Assembly (NCBI GenBank): GCA_903838355.1
Contig: CAILYC010000013.1
Span: forward strand, 33,700 to 97,699
Direction of reading: 5' to 3'
Source: an uncultured Burkholderiales bacterium
GTDB lineage: Bacteria; Pseudomonadota; Gammaproteobacteria; Burkholderiales; Burkholderiaceae_C
Length of the DNA stretch: 64,000 nt
Below are positions 1 through 8,685 of the stretch, in pieces. The notes under the pieces were generated by a model, which was given only the letters and a program-made list of their open reading frames with translations, did not search any database and was not told where the DNA came from. Position 1 is the first letter of the stretch; the number at the start of each line of letters is the position of its first letter. The position numbers and the translations under genes were made by a program.

Positions 1-419
1 ATCTGAATATTCGGTATTTTTTTTATATGTTCTAGGGCTTCCTTCTGATTCATCTTTTTCAGCTCTGGCTGAATGTTCTTCGCAAAGGAAGGCATCTTGA
101 CTGCTTCAGATGGACCCGATTCAACGTATTGCGACCAAAGTCGTACTTGAGCCCTCAAAAAGGGATCTGATGGCATCAATGGAATCGAGGGATATTTTTC
201 GTCCAAATACTCATTGATGATTCTAGATTCAGTCAATATCTTGCCTTGATCGATTAAGACAGGCACCATCCCTAGGGGATTGAGGATTAAGAATTCAGGT
301 TGAAGATGATCAAATTTCCTGAGATTTAAATGATGCCCAGTCCAAGGCAAGCCTTTTTCCTCTAGGCAGAGCCTGACTTTTTGACTACAGGTTGAGTGAA
401 GACTATGGTAAAGATTCAT
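1..419 (-). CDS. Glutathione S-transferase family protein, N-terminal part (cut by window edge)
   Basis: The frame opens with ATG at 419 and runs off the left edge, giving 139 residues. The start reads MNLYHSLHSTCSQKVRLCLE, a thioredoxin-fold GST N-terminal domain with the catalytic-region Ser/Cys near residues 9-12. The cis-Pro motif follows (NPLGMVPVLIDQG, about 48-60), then the Glu-Ser glutathione contact (ILTESRIINEYL), and the helical C-terminal domain begins near residue 85. GSTs conjugate or isomerise substrates with glutathione in the cytosol. The C-terminal domain that would set substrate type is missing, so the subfamily is open. It is the last gene of a leftward series after the double-cupin gene. 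Confidence 0.8.
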   Translation of the reverse strand, partial: MNLYHSLHSTCSQKVRLCLEEKGLPWTGHHLNLRKFDHLQPEFLILNPLGMVPVLIDQGKILTESRIINEYLDEKYPSIPLMPSDPFLRAQVRLWSQYVESGPSEAVKMPSFAKNIQPELKKMNQKEALEHIKKIPNIQ

Positions 420-780
420 GGGTATAACTCGGGCTCAATGGCAATAGATTTTAAAATTTCAGCCCAAACTTTTATGTCAGACACGGTTTGTCATTTCACA
501 AACTAAAGCCGACGACGGCAATGAAGTACGCTCACCGTTGAGCAAAACAATTTTAATTGCTTTAAGTCTATTGCCGATCATGACGGAATTCATGGCTATT
601 GCCTCAAGATAAAAAGCAATCTTTGAAAGGAAAACTTTTTTTACAATACCAATCGAGTAAGAAACTGCCCTTCGCACTTTGTTCTAAAAATTAAAGTCAA
701 AAATATTAAACAGATGAATCTGTAAAAGTTTGCATAAAAATCAAGGTGATTGTCAAAGTCACCTAACTTTCGACGCCCAT
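420..780. other. Intergenic stretch without a recognised gene
   Basis: About 360 bases between the GST and cupin genes. It is AT-rich and holds one leftward open frame of 66 codons (477-677) whose product resembles nothing I recognise. No tRNA or terminator hairpin was seen. It probably carries the GST promoter. Confidence 0.4.
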
Positions 781-1455
781 TCAGATGAGGTTTAGGGGGT
801 AATCAAGATGCCCTGTTTTGACATAAATGACAGCCCCTTCGGCTTTTGTAAAAGGGGCATGGCGGCTATAACGGGGACTTCTTATCCATGTGCCTTCGGG
901 GTACGATCCGTGTTCATCGTGAAATACACCTTTTAGAACAAAGATTTCTTCACCACCAGGGTGCACATGGGGATTGAACATGGTGTTTGGATCCCATCGA
1001 ACCAAGGCCGTACCCACTCCGTCAAAATCGTGTAAGGGCATGACAGCTAAACCAGGGACCAGTCCTGGAAACCACTGTGTTGTGTTGGTGTTGATGCGCA
1101 CACTAGCGCCGTCATCTTTGTGAAATTGCCGCAATTTAACGAACAGGGTACATCCTTTTGTAGAAAAGGGAGAGTGCGCGCTCCGAGGTGGGTTGCGGAT
1201 GTAAGTGCCAGTGGGATAAACGCCGTGTTCATCAGCAAACGTCCCTTCAAGGACTAAAATTTCTTCACCCGCATCGTGCGAGTGTTCGGAAAATATTGAA
1301 TGGGGAGCATAACTCACAATGGATGTTGCTTTGGCAATTTCATCACCCACGCGATCAAGGTATTTTCTTTGAACACCAGGAATGGGAGAAGGATTCCAGT
1401 CAATGCTTACAGTATCGATGACTGCTTTTTTTGCGAAGTCAGCATTAATCTTCAT
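781..1455 (-). CDS. Double-cupin protein of the ChrR-like family
   Basis: 224 residues with two tandem cupin domains of the kind found in ChrR anti-sigma factors. Both halves repeat the same metal-site pattern: SEHSHDAGEEILVLEG (about 56-71) and NPHVHPGGEEIFVLKG (about 161-176), each followed by DEHG.YP.GT.IR.P. The paired His-X-His and Glu residues should bind Zn, Mn or Fe. The N-terminal zinc anti-sigma domain of true ChrR is absent and no sigma factor is adjacent, so an enzymatic or small-molecule binding role (for example acetylacetone-cleaving-like cupins) is as likely as regulation. It follows the catabolic operon on the same strand and may belong to it. Confidence 0.8.
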   Translation of the reverse strand: MKINADFAKKAVIDTVSIDWNPSPIPGVQRKYLDRVGDEIAKATSIVSYAPHSIFSEHSHDAGEEILVLEGTFADEHGVYPTGTYIRNPPRSAHSPFSTKGCTLFVKLRQFHKDDGASVRINTNTTQWFPGLVPGLAVMPLHDFDGVGTALVRWDPNTMFNPHVHPGGEEIFVLKGVFHDEHGSYPEGTWIRSPRYSRHAPFTKAEGAVIYVKTGHLDYPLNLI

Positions 1456-1767
1456 ATGGTTTTGAAATAGTGAGGTTGACTATGGATATTAGAATTTAGG
1501 ATTTTGGGCTGAAGATTTGGAATCTTCTGCGGTCAATTAAACAGACATTGATGCTTACAAGAGCATTAGATTGGGATAGTTGCGCAGCCCACTTAACGGC
1601 AATTTTTCCAGCATGCTCAAACCTCAAGTTCAGGCAGCATTTTAATAATAAGCTATCAATCCCAATGTTTGTATAAAAATAAGATGACCAATACAAAAAG
1701 TAACCCATAATCTTGAAAAATATTATAGGTGTTAATTAATAGGGCCTTGGACGAATCCGGATTCCTG
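1456..1767. other. Intergenic stretch, AT-rich, no gene seen
   Basis: About 310 bases between the cupin gene and the Bug receptor gene. A 70-codon leftward frame (1496-1708) has no recognisable domain and is probably chance. No clear hairpin terminator was found. Confidence 0.4.
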
Positions 1768-2787
1768 TTAATTGCTCGGTCGATTAAATCCAGCAGCTTT
1801 AACCGCATCCAAGTAACCCGCTTGCTCGGACTTAATCAACGCTACCATCTGTTCTGGCGTGGTGGTCAGCGAGTCAACGCCCAACCGGGTCAGCGTCTCG
1901 ATGACTCTGGGATCTTTGGACTGGTCTTGAATTGCAGTCGAGAGAATATCGATAATAGCTTTAGGCGTCTTGGCTGGCGCCAATGTACCTTGCCACGCGG
2001 TCAATTCAAAATTAGGATAAAACTCAGATACTGTGGGGACCTCTGGGATTTGTTTCATTCTTTGAGCACTTGAAACAGCCAATATTTTGATGCGTGGATT
2101 TTTTACATAGCCCATCACATCACCAGAGTTACCAAACATCATGGGAATTTGTCCACCCAATAAATCTTGCATCACTGCCCCACCACCTTTGTAGGGTATA
2201 TGAACAATATCTATTCCAACTTTTGCTCCAAATAAAGCACCCACCAAATGGGCCACTGAACCTGTTCCCGACGATCCATAGCTAATTTTGCCTGGATTGG
2301 CTTTGGCGTAGGCAATGAATTCAGTGATGTTCTTGGCAGGAACTTCAGCATTGATCGCCAAAACCATATCACCTCGCCCAGATGCGCTCACAGTGGCCAA
2401 GTCTTCCAGTTTGTAATTGACTTTCTCTGTCATGGGGACACTGGTCATCTGCGCAGAAGAAGCAAAAAGCAGAGTGTAGCCATCAGGCGCGGCGTGAATC
2501 ACAAACTCTGTGGCAATGGTGCCCGTTCCACCTGGCATATTCCTAACAAGGACGGGCTGTCCAAGTCTGGGCGTCAAAGCAGAGGCAAGCAGGCGTGCTT
2601 GATTGTCCACCGTACCACCCGTGCTATAAGGCAACACTAGCGTGATGGGTTTATTGGGATACGCAATGCTTTGAGCCCAAAGCGATGATGCCCCCCATGC
2701 CCCTAAGGCGAAAGATGCACCTGCAAGCCATCTCCAAATCACAAATGACTTCTTGCCTTGACCATTCAGAAAGTGAAAATATTTCAT
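1768..2787 (-). CDS. Tripartite tricarboxylate transporter substrate-binding protein (Bug family)
   Basis: 339 residues. An N-terminal signal segment (hydrophobic about 18-38, ending near SLWAQS) is followed by the Bug signature YPNKPITLVLPYSTGGTVDN and later GGTGTIATEFV, SGTGSVAHL and HIPYKGGGAVMQDLLGGQI, which line the carboxylate-binding cleft of this periplasmic family. Bug proteins capture small organic acids and often have no TctAB membrane genes beside them, as here. The ATG at 2787 has a GAGGG ribosome site. It is the distal gene of the CoA-transferase/carboxylase/thiolase run, so its ligand is probably the pathway substrate or a related acid; that link is inference. Confidence 0.9.
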   Translation of the reverse strand: MKYFHFLNGQGKKSFVIWRWLAGASFALGAWGASSLWAQSIAYPNKPITLVLPYSTGGTVDNQARLLASALTPRLGQPVLVRNMPGGTGTIATEFVIHAAPDGYTLLFASSAQMTSVPMTEKVNYKLEDLATVSASGRGDMVLAINAEVPAKNITEFIAYAKANPGKISYGSSGTGSVAHLVGALFGAKVGIDIVHIPYKGGGAVMQDLLGGQIPMMFGNSGDVMGYVKNPRIKILAVSSAQRMKQIPEVPTVSEFYPNFELTAWQGTLAPAKTPKAIIDILSTAIQDQSKDPRVIETLTRLGVDSLTTTPEQMVALIKSEQAGYLDAVKAAGFNRPSN

Positions 2788-2851
2788 GTCAAACCCTCGT
2801 TTTAAAACTGAATTTCTACGAAATCATACTGATCAAGGACCCAATCTGCGC

Positions 2852-3274
2852 TCATACGAGCGTAAATTTAGGGACCCCCAACGCCTTTTGTTCATCTGAC
2901 TCTTGTACAACGACATCAAACAAACACCTCACCCGTTGCCCAATGAACAACGATTGAACATCAAACTCGACCAAATTGCTCATCAAGCGCACACCTTCGT
3001 CCAATTCAATGATGGCAATCACATAAGGCAAGTCCGCTTTGAAAGCAGGGTCTGGCGCACGATGCACCACAGTAAACGTGGCAATGACCCCTTCCCCTTT
3101 GGACTGCCGCCACTCCATGTCCATGCTAGAGCAATCGCAAATCCTTCGCGTAGGCGCATGATTCTTTGAACACCGCATGCATCTCAGTATCATCAATTTG
3201 CCTTGAGCACAACCTTCCCAAAGTGACTTGGTCCAAGAAGTGGGTTGTGCGACAGGTTTTGCTATTTCACTCAT
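2852..3274 (-). CDS. DUF35 zinc-ribbon/OB-fold protein, partner of thiolase-like enzyme
   Basis: 140 residues from ATG 3274; a TTG one codon upstream is less likely. The N-terminal rubredoxin-like zinc ribbon uses Cys32, Cys35, Cys46 and Cys48 (CMRC then CDC), and the rest is an OB-fold (GEGVIATFTVVHRAPDPAF, PYVIAIIELDEGVRLMSNL). DUF35 proteins are known to pair with thiolase-fold proteins, as in the Ltp2-ChsH2 steroid aldolase and the archaeal thiolase-HMG synthase complex, where they help bind the CoA ester. Its position 9 bp downstream of the thiolase-like gene supports such a complex. Confidence 0.85.
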   Translation of the reverse strand: MSEIAKPVAQPTSWTKSLWEGCAQGKLMILRCMRCSKNHAPTRRICDCSSMDMEWRQSKGEGVIATFTVVHRAPDPAFKADLPYVIAIIELDEGVRLMSNLVEFDVQSLFIGQRVRCLFDVVVQESDEQKALGVPKFTLV

Positions 3275-3283
3275 CAAGATGCC

Positions 3284-4447
3284 CTAAACTGATAAAATAA
3301 GGGTACAGGCTGCGACCATCGGGCCGCCAATGCCGTGAGCCAAGCTCAATTTCACACCAGGAACTTGGTTTACACCTGCATCTCCCCGCGCTTGTCGAAT
3401 CGCTTCAGGCAGTACCACAATGTGCGCATTCCCCCAAGTCATCATTCCACCACTGGTGTTGGTGGGCATCGACCCATCAATTCCAGTCTGACCCGACGCA
3501 AAGAGGTCAGCCCCTTTTCCAAGCTCACAAAGACCCAACTCTTCCAATGCCACAATCGCAGCAATGCTGAAGGCATCAAACACTTGTGCGACGTCAATAT
3601 CCTTGGGACTCACACCAGCCATCTCAAAAGCGCGAATGGCGCTCATGCGAGTGGCGAGGGGTGGGAGTTGAACATTTTCATGCAAATGGTAAGGCGAGTG
3701 ACCCTCTCCCGCCCCCATGAGGCGAACAGGGGTTTGACGCATGTCACGCGATCTCTCTTTTGTGGTCACAATGACTGCGCCACCCCAATCAAAAACAGGA
3801 CAACAATCAATCGCATGCAGTGGTGACGAAATCATGGGAGAGGCCAAAACTTGCTCTATGCTTAGGGGCTCTTTTTTGGGGGCCAAAGGCTGACGCATGG
3901 CGTGATTTCGTGCTGCCACGGCAACGCTCGCCAAGTCCTTGGAAGTCTTGCCGTGGCGGTACATCCAGGCCTGAGCAATCAAGGCATATTTGGCCGGCAC
4001 CGTCAGACCAAAAGGATCTTCAAAATCATCTGTCCACGGTCTGGCTGCACGCATGGCTTGAATTTTATCGCCCTTGAATTTTGTACCCCTTGAATCGCTT
4101 TCACACACCAAAACTGTATGCGCCTCGCCAGCAGCAATGGCCTTTGCTGCGTGCATTACTGCAATACAAGGTGAGGCACCCGCATTTTGGATGGAGGTTG
4201 TGAGTCTTAAATTCAAATTCAGCGCCTCAGCCACCAGTGCGCTAAAAACAAAATGCGGATCGGCTGAAGGACTTGCAGTGATCACGCCGTCAATGTCTTG
4301 GTTAGTGATGCCCGCATCCGCCATTGCATTCATGGCGGCCTCAACGGCCAAGTCCTTGGCGGACCTGGTGAGTGGAGAGAAGGTCTGAGCCTCTCCCACA
4401 CCAACGATGGCGACTTGTTCGTAAGGATTGTGGTTGGGTGTGGTCAT
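3284..4447 (-). CDS. Thiolase-fold (SCP2/lipid-transfer type) acyl-CoA enzyme lacking canonical cysteines
   Basis: 387 residues, normal for SCP2-type thiolases (start QVAIVGVGEAQTFSPL, then VLVCESDSRGTKF and TNTSGGMMTWG). Where active thiolases have the nucleophilic Cys (NACASG-like), this protein has NAGASPC at 88-94. The C-terminal Cys-Gly-Gly motif is SLAHGIGGP instead. Ltp2-type aldolases that work with DUF35 partners also lack the nucleophilic Cys, so retro-aldol cleavage of a hydroxyacyl-CoA is a real alternative to thiolysis; Cys94 is shifted and might or might not act. It is followed closely by the DUF35 gene and preceded by the carboxyltransferase gene (23 bp gap). Confidence 0.85.
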   Translation of the reverse strand: MTTPNHNPYEQVAIVGVGEAQTFSPLTRSAKDLAVEAAMNAMADAGITNQDIDGVITASPSADPHFVFSALVAEALNLNLRLTTSIQNAGASPCIAVMHAAKAIAAGEAHTVLVCESDSRGTKFKGDKIQAMRAARPWTDDFEDPFGLTVPAKYALIAQAWMYRHGKTSKDLASVAVAARNHAMRQPLAPKKEPLSIEQVLASPMISSPLHAIDCCPVFDWGGAVIVTTKERSRDMRQTPVRLMGAGEGHSPYHLHENVQLPPLATRMSAIRAFEMAGVSPKDIDVAQVFDAFSIAAIVALEELGLCELGKGADLFASGQTGIDGSMPTNTSGGMMTWGNAHIVVLPEAIRQARGDAGVNQVPGVKLSLAHGIGGPMVAACTLILSV

Positions 4448-4470
4448 ATGATCAAGATCGACAGGATCCC

Positions 4471-5922
4471 TCAGCGCAGCGTTATATTAAATCCAGGCTT
4501 GCTGATATGTACCGAATTGCCTTTGGCAGCCTTGGACAAATGGGTCAACACGTCTTTAAGGGTTAAAGCAGCGCCGTCATAGCGCTTGAAGGTGCCATTA
4601 AGGGCTCTCATGCGATCAATGTCCTCGCGCCGCATCAAATAGCGAAACAGAAAATCCTCATCGCTCAGGCCCTTGGCGTTGAGATCCGCCCTTAACTCAT
4701 CCTCATTTCGAACCAAGAAACGTTCCTTAGACAACTCTTTTGCCCGCACAGAACTCAAAATCTTTTCCCTCACAACCGGATTCATATCAACTTCTACATT
4801 GCCGCCAAATTGACCCAATGCAAAACGAATGGATTGATCGGTAACTTGCTCATAGCGCTTTCCCGTCATTACATTCACCGCCGCTTGACTGCCCACGAAC
4901 TGCGATAAAGGGGTCACCATGATCGGGTAGCCAAAATCGGCGCGTACTTGAACTGCCTCCTCTAGGGCCTGAGGTAATTTATCCTCCGCACCCACTTCCT
5001 TTAGTTGATTACGCAAGTTCGAAATCATCCCCCCAGGCACTTGGTGAATGTACTGGGAATAATCATATTCAACTGGACGACCGATTGGGAGTTTTTCATG
5101 CATGGCGATGCGGGTGAAATGCGCCTCAACGGGCTTGAGTCGGGTCAAATCAATGTCAACAGCAAATCCCAAATGGCGCAAATTGGAAGTGACATTAAAG
5201 ATGGAGGGCAAAGACGCATCATCGGCCAAGGGTGGAATGGCTGTGTTGACGATTCGAATACCGTGCTTGACCGCTTCCAGCACGCACAAAGGCCCCAGAC
5301 CCGTTGAGCAATGGGTGTGAAGCTCAATCTCTAATCCCTTGGCTTTGGACATCATCAAGGGGACCAATTCGCGCACGCGCTCGGGCGTCAAAAGACCACC
5401 GGGGTCTTTAAGGCACAGGCGAAATGGCTTTAATTTCGCCGCTTCTTGTGTACATTTCACATAATAGTCAGTGGTGTGATTGGGAGAAATTGAATAGGTA
5501 ATGTTGATAATGGGCTTGACCCCATGTTTGCTTGCCGCTTGAGCTCGAATCTTCCAAACCTTGGGGTTGTTCCAAGAATCCGATATGCGCACTTCGTCAA
5601 TGCCGCAGGATTTCATGATGCGCCAAAATAAATCCAGCATGACCGGTTGATCAGTGCCAAAAACATTCAAACCCCCGACATTTGCACGAAGCTCAGTTTT
5701 TTTTGCTAGTCCCTTTAAGAGTCGAATCCTTTGGAAGGGATCCTCTTTCAGTTCACGAACACATTTGACTAAAAAGGACGGTGACAAGACCTCTAGGGCT
5801 TCAAAACCCGCGTCATCCAAATCCTTCATCACTGGCAACATCATGCCGGTGGTCATGCGCTCAGCCCACAAGCTTTGATGCCCATCGCGCAGTGTGACAT
5901 CAACCATTCGAACCTTTTCCAT
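4471..5922 (-). CDS. Biotin-dependent carboxyltransferase subunit, pyruvate carboxylase / oxaloacetate decarboxylase-like
   Basis: 483 residues from ATG 5922, chosen because AGAGGA lies just upstream and the protein then opens with the family motif DVTLRDGHQS (8-17); the frame is open further upstream but overlaps the biotin carboxylase gene. It has a TIM-barrel HMGL-like domain with metal ligand Asp8, His202 and His204 (LHTHCSTG) and the carboxyl-lysine motif CLKDPGGLL (Lys172). A PYC_OADA domain follows (HQVPGGMISNLRNQL). Two signature sites differ from pyruvate carboxylase: HTHD(T/S) is HTHCST, and the GGTSQP substrate loop is DDASLPS (234-240). Substrate is therefore uncertain. It lacks a fused biotin domain; the carrier is encoded separately upstream. 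Confidence 0.85.
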   Translation of the reverse strand: MEKVRMVDVTLRDGHQSLWAERMTTGMMLPVMKDLDDAGFEALEVLSPSFLVKCVRELKEDPFQRIRLLKGLAKKTELRANVGGLNVFGTDQPVMLDLFWRIMKSCGIDEVRISDSWNNPKVWKIRAQAASKHGVKPIINITYSISPNHTTDYYVKCTQEAAKLKPFRLCLKDPGGLLTPERVRELVPLMMSKAKGLEIELHTHCSTGLGPLCVLEAVKHGIRIVNTAIPPLADDASLPSIFNVTSNLRHLGFAVDIDLTRLKPVEAHFTRIAMHEKLPIGRPVEYDYSQYIHQVPGGMISNLRNQLKEVGAEDKLPQALEEAVQVRADFGYPIMVTPLSQFVGSQAAVNVMTGKRYEQVTDQSIRFALGQFGGNVEVDMNPVVREKILSSVRAKELSKERFLVRNEDELRADLNAKGLSDEDFLFRYLMRREDIDRMRALNGTFKRYDGAALTLKDVLTHLSKAAKGNSVHISKPGFNITLR

Positions 5923-5968
5923 GAAATCCTCTGAAAAATTTAACTTTAATTTCTTGAACAGCGCATCT

Positions 5969-7414
5969 TTAATCGCTGCGCGTTTGGTCAAGCATCTCTT
6001 TAATGAGCTGCTCGACCAATACCGTATTAACTTGCCCGCTTTCAAACCGCTCATGATTCATGGCAAACGACAAAAAGGGCAAGGTCGTCCCAATTCCTTC
6101 AACCTCAAAGCGCTTAAGCGCATTTTTCATGCGTCGAATCGCCTCTGCGCGATTAGCGCCATAAACAATCAACTTGGCCAGCATCGAGTCGTAATAAATG
6201 GGCACCTCATAGCCCTCAAAGCAATGGGTATCCAAGCGAATATTGGGGCCTTGAGGAGGCTTCCAAATCGTGATGCGACCAGGACTGGGGCGAAAGCCCT
6301 CCAGGGGCAACTCTGCGTTGATGCGGCACTCAATGGCATGGCCTCTAAAAACGATGTCTTCTTGCTTGAACGGTAAGACCTCGCCCGCGGCAATTTTGAG
6401 TTGTAACTCAACAATATCTATACCTGTGATGGCCTCCGAGACGGGGTGCTCGACTTGCACTCGGGTATTCATTTCCAAGAAGTAATACTTTTGCGTATCC
6501 CCATCTAAAATAAATTCAACGGTACCCGCGCTTTGGTAATTTAAAACTCTCGCAAGCTCAATGGCACTTCGACGCATGCCTTCCCTTGCACTGGCCACCA
6601 AGTTGGGCGCTGGAGACTCCTCCACCACCTTTTGATGACGCCTCTGTAGCGAGCAGTCTCTCTCACCCAAATGGATCAAATGACCGTGCTGATCTCCCAA
6701 GACTTGAACCTCAACGTGGCGGGCATTGGGAATGTATTTTTCCAAGTAAAGGGTATCGTCTCCAAAGGCATTTCTTGACTCTGCACTCGCTGAAGTAAAT
6801 AGAGACACCAACTCATGCTCATGGCTCACAATTTTCATACCCCGACCACCCCCCCCCGCTGCGGCTTTGAGCATCACAGGATAGCCAATGGCACTGGCCA
6901 ACGCCTGCGCATGAGATGCGTCGCGAAGTTTTTCTGAACCGCTGAGCATGGGAACACCGGACTCTTGGGCAAGGATGCGAGCTTGCAACTTATTACCCAT
7001 GCGGTGAATTTGATCTGGCGTTGGCCCTACAAAAACAATGCCGTGGTCAGAACAGGCTTGCGCCAGGGCTTGCGATTCAGCCAAGAAGCCGTAGCCTGGA
7101 TGCAAGGCTTGACATTGCGTTTCAAGCGCTGCGGTGATCAAGGCAGGTATGTTCAAATAGCTCAAACTGGATGCAGATGCGCCAATGCACACAGTGCGAT
7201 CTGCCAATCGGGCGCCGCGTGTTAAGCGGTCAGCCTCTGACACGACTAAGACACTCTCAAGCCCCAGCGATTGACAAGCAAAGATAATTCTCACGGCAAT
7301 TTCACCGCGATTGGCCACCAAAACGCGTTGAATATCAACTTGATTGGGCGACTTTTGCTGGCGAGCCAAGGATTGAGGTCTACTCATGAGTGATTTTATT
7401 GATGGAGCGAGCAC
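5969..7414 (-). CDS. Biotin carboxylase subunit (ATP-grasp)
   Basis: 481 residues if the GTG at 7414 is used; the ATG at 7387 would give 472, and neither has a strong ribosome site. Domains are in AccC order: N-terminal preATP-grasp (QRVLVANRGEIAVRII), ATP-grasp with glycine-rich loop (KAAAGGGGRGMK), EMNTRVQVEHPVSEAITGIDIV with the catalytic Glu/Asn/Arg set, and a C-terminal domain (GHAIECRINAE). It carboxylates the biotin of the carrier protein with ATP and bicarbonate. It lies between the BCCP and carboxyltransferase genes, so it probably serves that enzyme rather than acetyl-CoA carboxylase. The glycine loop is encoded by a run of nine G. Confidence 0.9.
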   Translation of the reverse strand: MLAPSIKSLMSRPQSLARQQKSPNQVDIQRVLVANRGEIAVRIIFACQSLGLESVLVVSEADRLTRGARLADRTVCIGASASSLSYLNIPALITAALETQCQALHPGYGFLAESQALAQACSDHGIVFVGPTPDQIHRMGNKLQARILAQESGVPMLSGSEKLRDASHAQALASAIGYPVMLKAAAGGGGRGMKIVSHEHELVSLFTSASAESRNAFGDDTLYLEKYIPNARHVEVQVLGDQHGHLIHLGERDCSLQRRHQKVVEESPAPNLVASAREGMRRSAIELARVLNYQSAGTVEFILDGDTQKYYFLEMNTRVQVEHPVSEAITGIDIVELQLKIAAGEVLPFKQEDIVFRGHAIECRINAELPLEGFRPSPGRITIWKPPQGPNIRLDTHCFEGYEVPIYYDSMLAKLIVYGANRAEAIRRMKNALKRFEVEGIGTTLPFLSFAMNHERFESGQVNTVLVEQLIKEMLDQTRSD

Positions 7415-7450
7415 TTGAGACTCAACGAAGGGGAAAAATCGTGTTGATGT

Positions 7451-7963
7451 TCACATCTTGGGTTTGAGATGAAAAAGGGGTTGACCGTACTCAACCAAAT
7501 CACCATCTTTGACGCAAATTTGGGTGATCACTCCCACCAAACCTGCGGACACGGCATTGAACATCTTCATGGCTTCAATCAAACCCACCGTTGTACCTGC
7601 ACTTACATCGCTGCCAATGCTCACAAAAGTCTCCGCTCCAGGCTCCGATTGGGAATAAAAGCGACCGATCATGGGACTAGTGATGATGTTCTCACCTGCA
7701 GACACGACCAAGGTATCGGGTTGAGCCTGAGGCTCATGAGCAAGCGCTGTCTCTGGTTGATTGTGCCCTGGGCTGATAGGGCTTGACGAAGAGGTTGTGG
7801 GTATCAATGCTGGCGCAGACAGGGTTTCACCCTTGTCAATCTTGATTCTCAAATCTCCCAGGGTAAAATCCAAATGGGTGAGGCCCGAGTCGTTGAAAGA
7901 CTCTATGATGGAAATGATGTTGTCGATTTCACTGCTTAGTAAGGGAATGGTGTCTTGACTCAC
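7451..7963 (-). CDS. Biotin carboxyl carrier protein
   Basis: 170 residues, GTG start at 7963 with TAGGATC upstream. It has the AccB layout: a short N-terminal domain (about 1-45), a flexible Ser/Pro/Ala/Gln-rich linker (about 48-88) and a C-terminal biotinyl domain (about 92-168). The biotinylation motif is EAMKM with Lys133, and the lid segment SPMIGRFYSQSEPGAE is present. It shuttles carboxybiotin between the biotin carboxylase and carboxyltransferase encoded next. Its place between CoA-transferase B and biotin carboxylase genes argues for a dedicated catabolic carboxylase. Confidence 0.9.
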   Translation of the reverse strand: MSQDTIPLLSSEIDNIISIIESFNDSGLTHLDFTLGDLRIKIDKGETLSAPALIPTTSSSSPISPGHNQPETALAHEPQAQPDTLVVSAGENIITSPMIGRFYSQSEPGAETFVSIGSDVSAGTTVGLIEAMKMFNAVSAGLVGVITQICVKDGDLVEYGQPLFHLKPKM

Positions 7964-7989
7964 TTAAAGATCCTATTGGGTAAATGACT

Positions 7990-8685
7990 TTATGATTGGT
8001 AGAGTAATGCTCCGTTAATGACACGCTCGGGTATGACCATTTCGTAACACTGTGGAGAGACACTCAATAGAGCGTCAGTTTTGTCTTGAATACTGTGCGG
8101 ATCAAATCCTGGCATGAAAGCCTCCAAGACCAAGCCTGAGGGCGTAACATTGATGATGGCCATATCCGTGTAAATCCGTTTGACACACGCCTTGGCCGTC
8201 AGTGGAGCCGAGCAATTTTTGACAACCTTGGGCTGCCCCTTGTTGGTGAGGTGAGACATGGCGACAATGATGTTGGGAGAACCAACAGCCAAGTCCATCG
8301 CGCCTCCCACACCAGGAACCGCTTCACCGGGCACCTTCCAGTTGGCAAAGTCCCCGTTTTCAGCAACCTCAATGGCACCCAAGACTGCATGCGTCAAGTG
8401 CCCGCCTCGCATCATGACAAAAGAGGTTTGTTGATCAAAGAGGCTGGCTCCCAATTGAAGTGTACAAAACCCTTTACCCGCACTGATCAAGTCCAGATCA
8501 ATGTCTGCGACTTTGGGCTTGGGACCAACACCCAATATTCCATTTTCACTGTGCAAAAAAATCTCAAGTTGAGGATCCAAGTAGTTGGCCACCAAGACAG
8601 GAATGCCAACCCCTAAATTCACATAGCTGCCTTCTTTTAAATCTTGAGCAATCCGCCAAGCAATTCCGTCACGGGTCAAAATCAT
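7990..8685 (-). CDS. 3-oxoacid-type CoA-transferase, subunit B
   Basis: 231 residues. Subunit B of family I CoA-transferases, with the catalytic glutamate in SENGILGVGP (Glu47), the NLGVGIP oxyanion-loop region and RGGHLTHAVLGAIEV. It transfers CoA from a donor such as succinyl-CoA or acetyl-CoA to a carboxylic acid through a glutamyl-CoA thioester. Its ATG overlaps the stop of subunit A (ATGA), so the two are translationally coupled. Which acid is activated is not evident; acetoacetate/3-oxoadipate-like acids are the closest family precedents. Confidence 0.9.
   Translation of the reverse strand: MILTRDGIAWRIAQDLKEGSYVNLGVGIPVLVANYLDPQLEIFLHSENGILGVGPKPKVADIDLDLISAGKGFCTLQLGASLFDQQTSFVMMRGGHLTHAVLGAIEVAENGDFANWKVPGEAVPGVGGAMDLAVGSPNIIVAMSHLTNKGQPKVVKNCSAPLTAKACVKRIYTDMAIINVTPSGLVLEAFMPGFDPHSIQDKTDALLSVSPQCYEMVIPERVINGALLYQS

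Noticed and set aside
477..677. 66-codon leftward frame between GST and cupin genes
   Set aside because: No ribosome site or domain seen; AT-rich intergenic sequence readily gives such frames.
781..1455. Anti-sigma factor ChrR proper
   Set aside because: The zinc-binding anti-sigma N-terminal domain is missing and no rpoE-like gene is adjacent; only the cupin part matches.
5923..6054. Upstream extension of the carboxyltransferase frame
   Set aside because: It overlaps the biotin carboxylase 3' end, adds non-homologous residues, and ATG 5922 has its own ribosome site.
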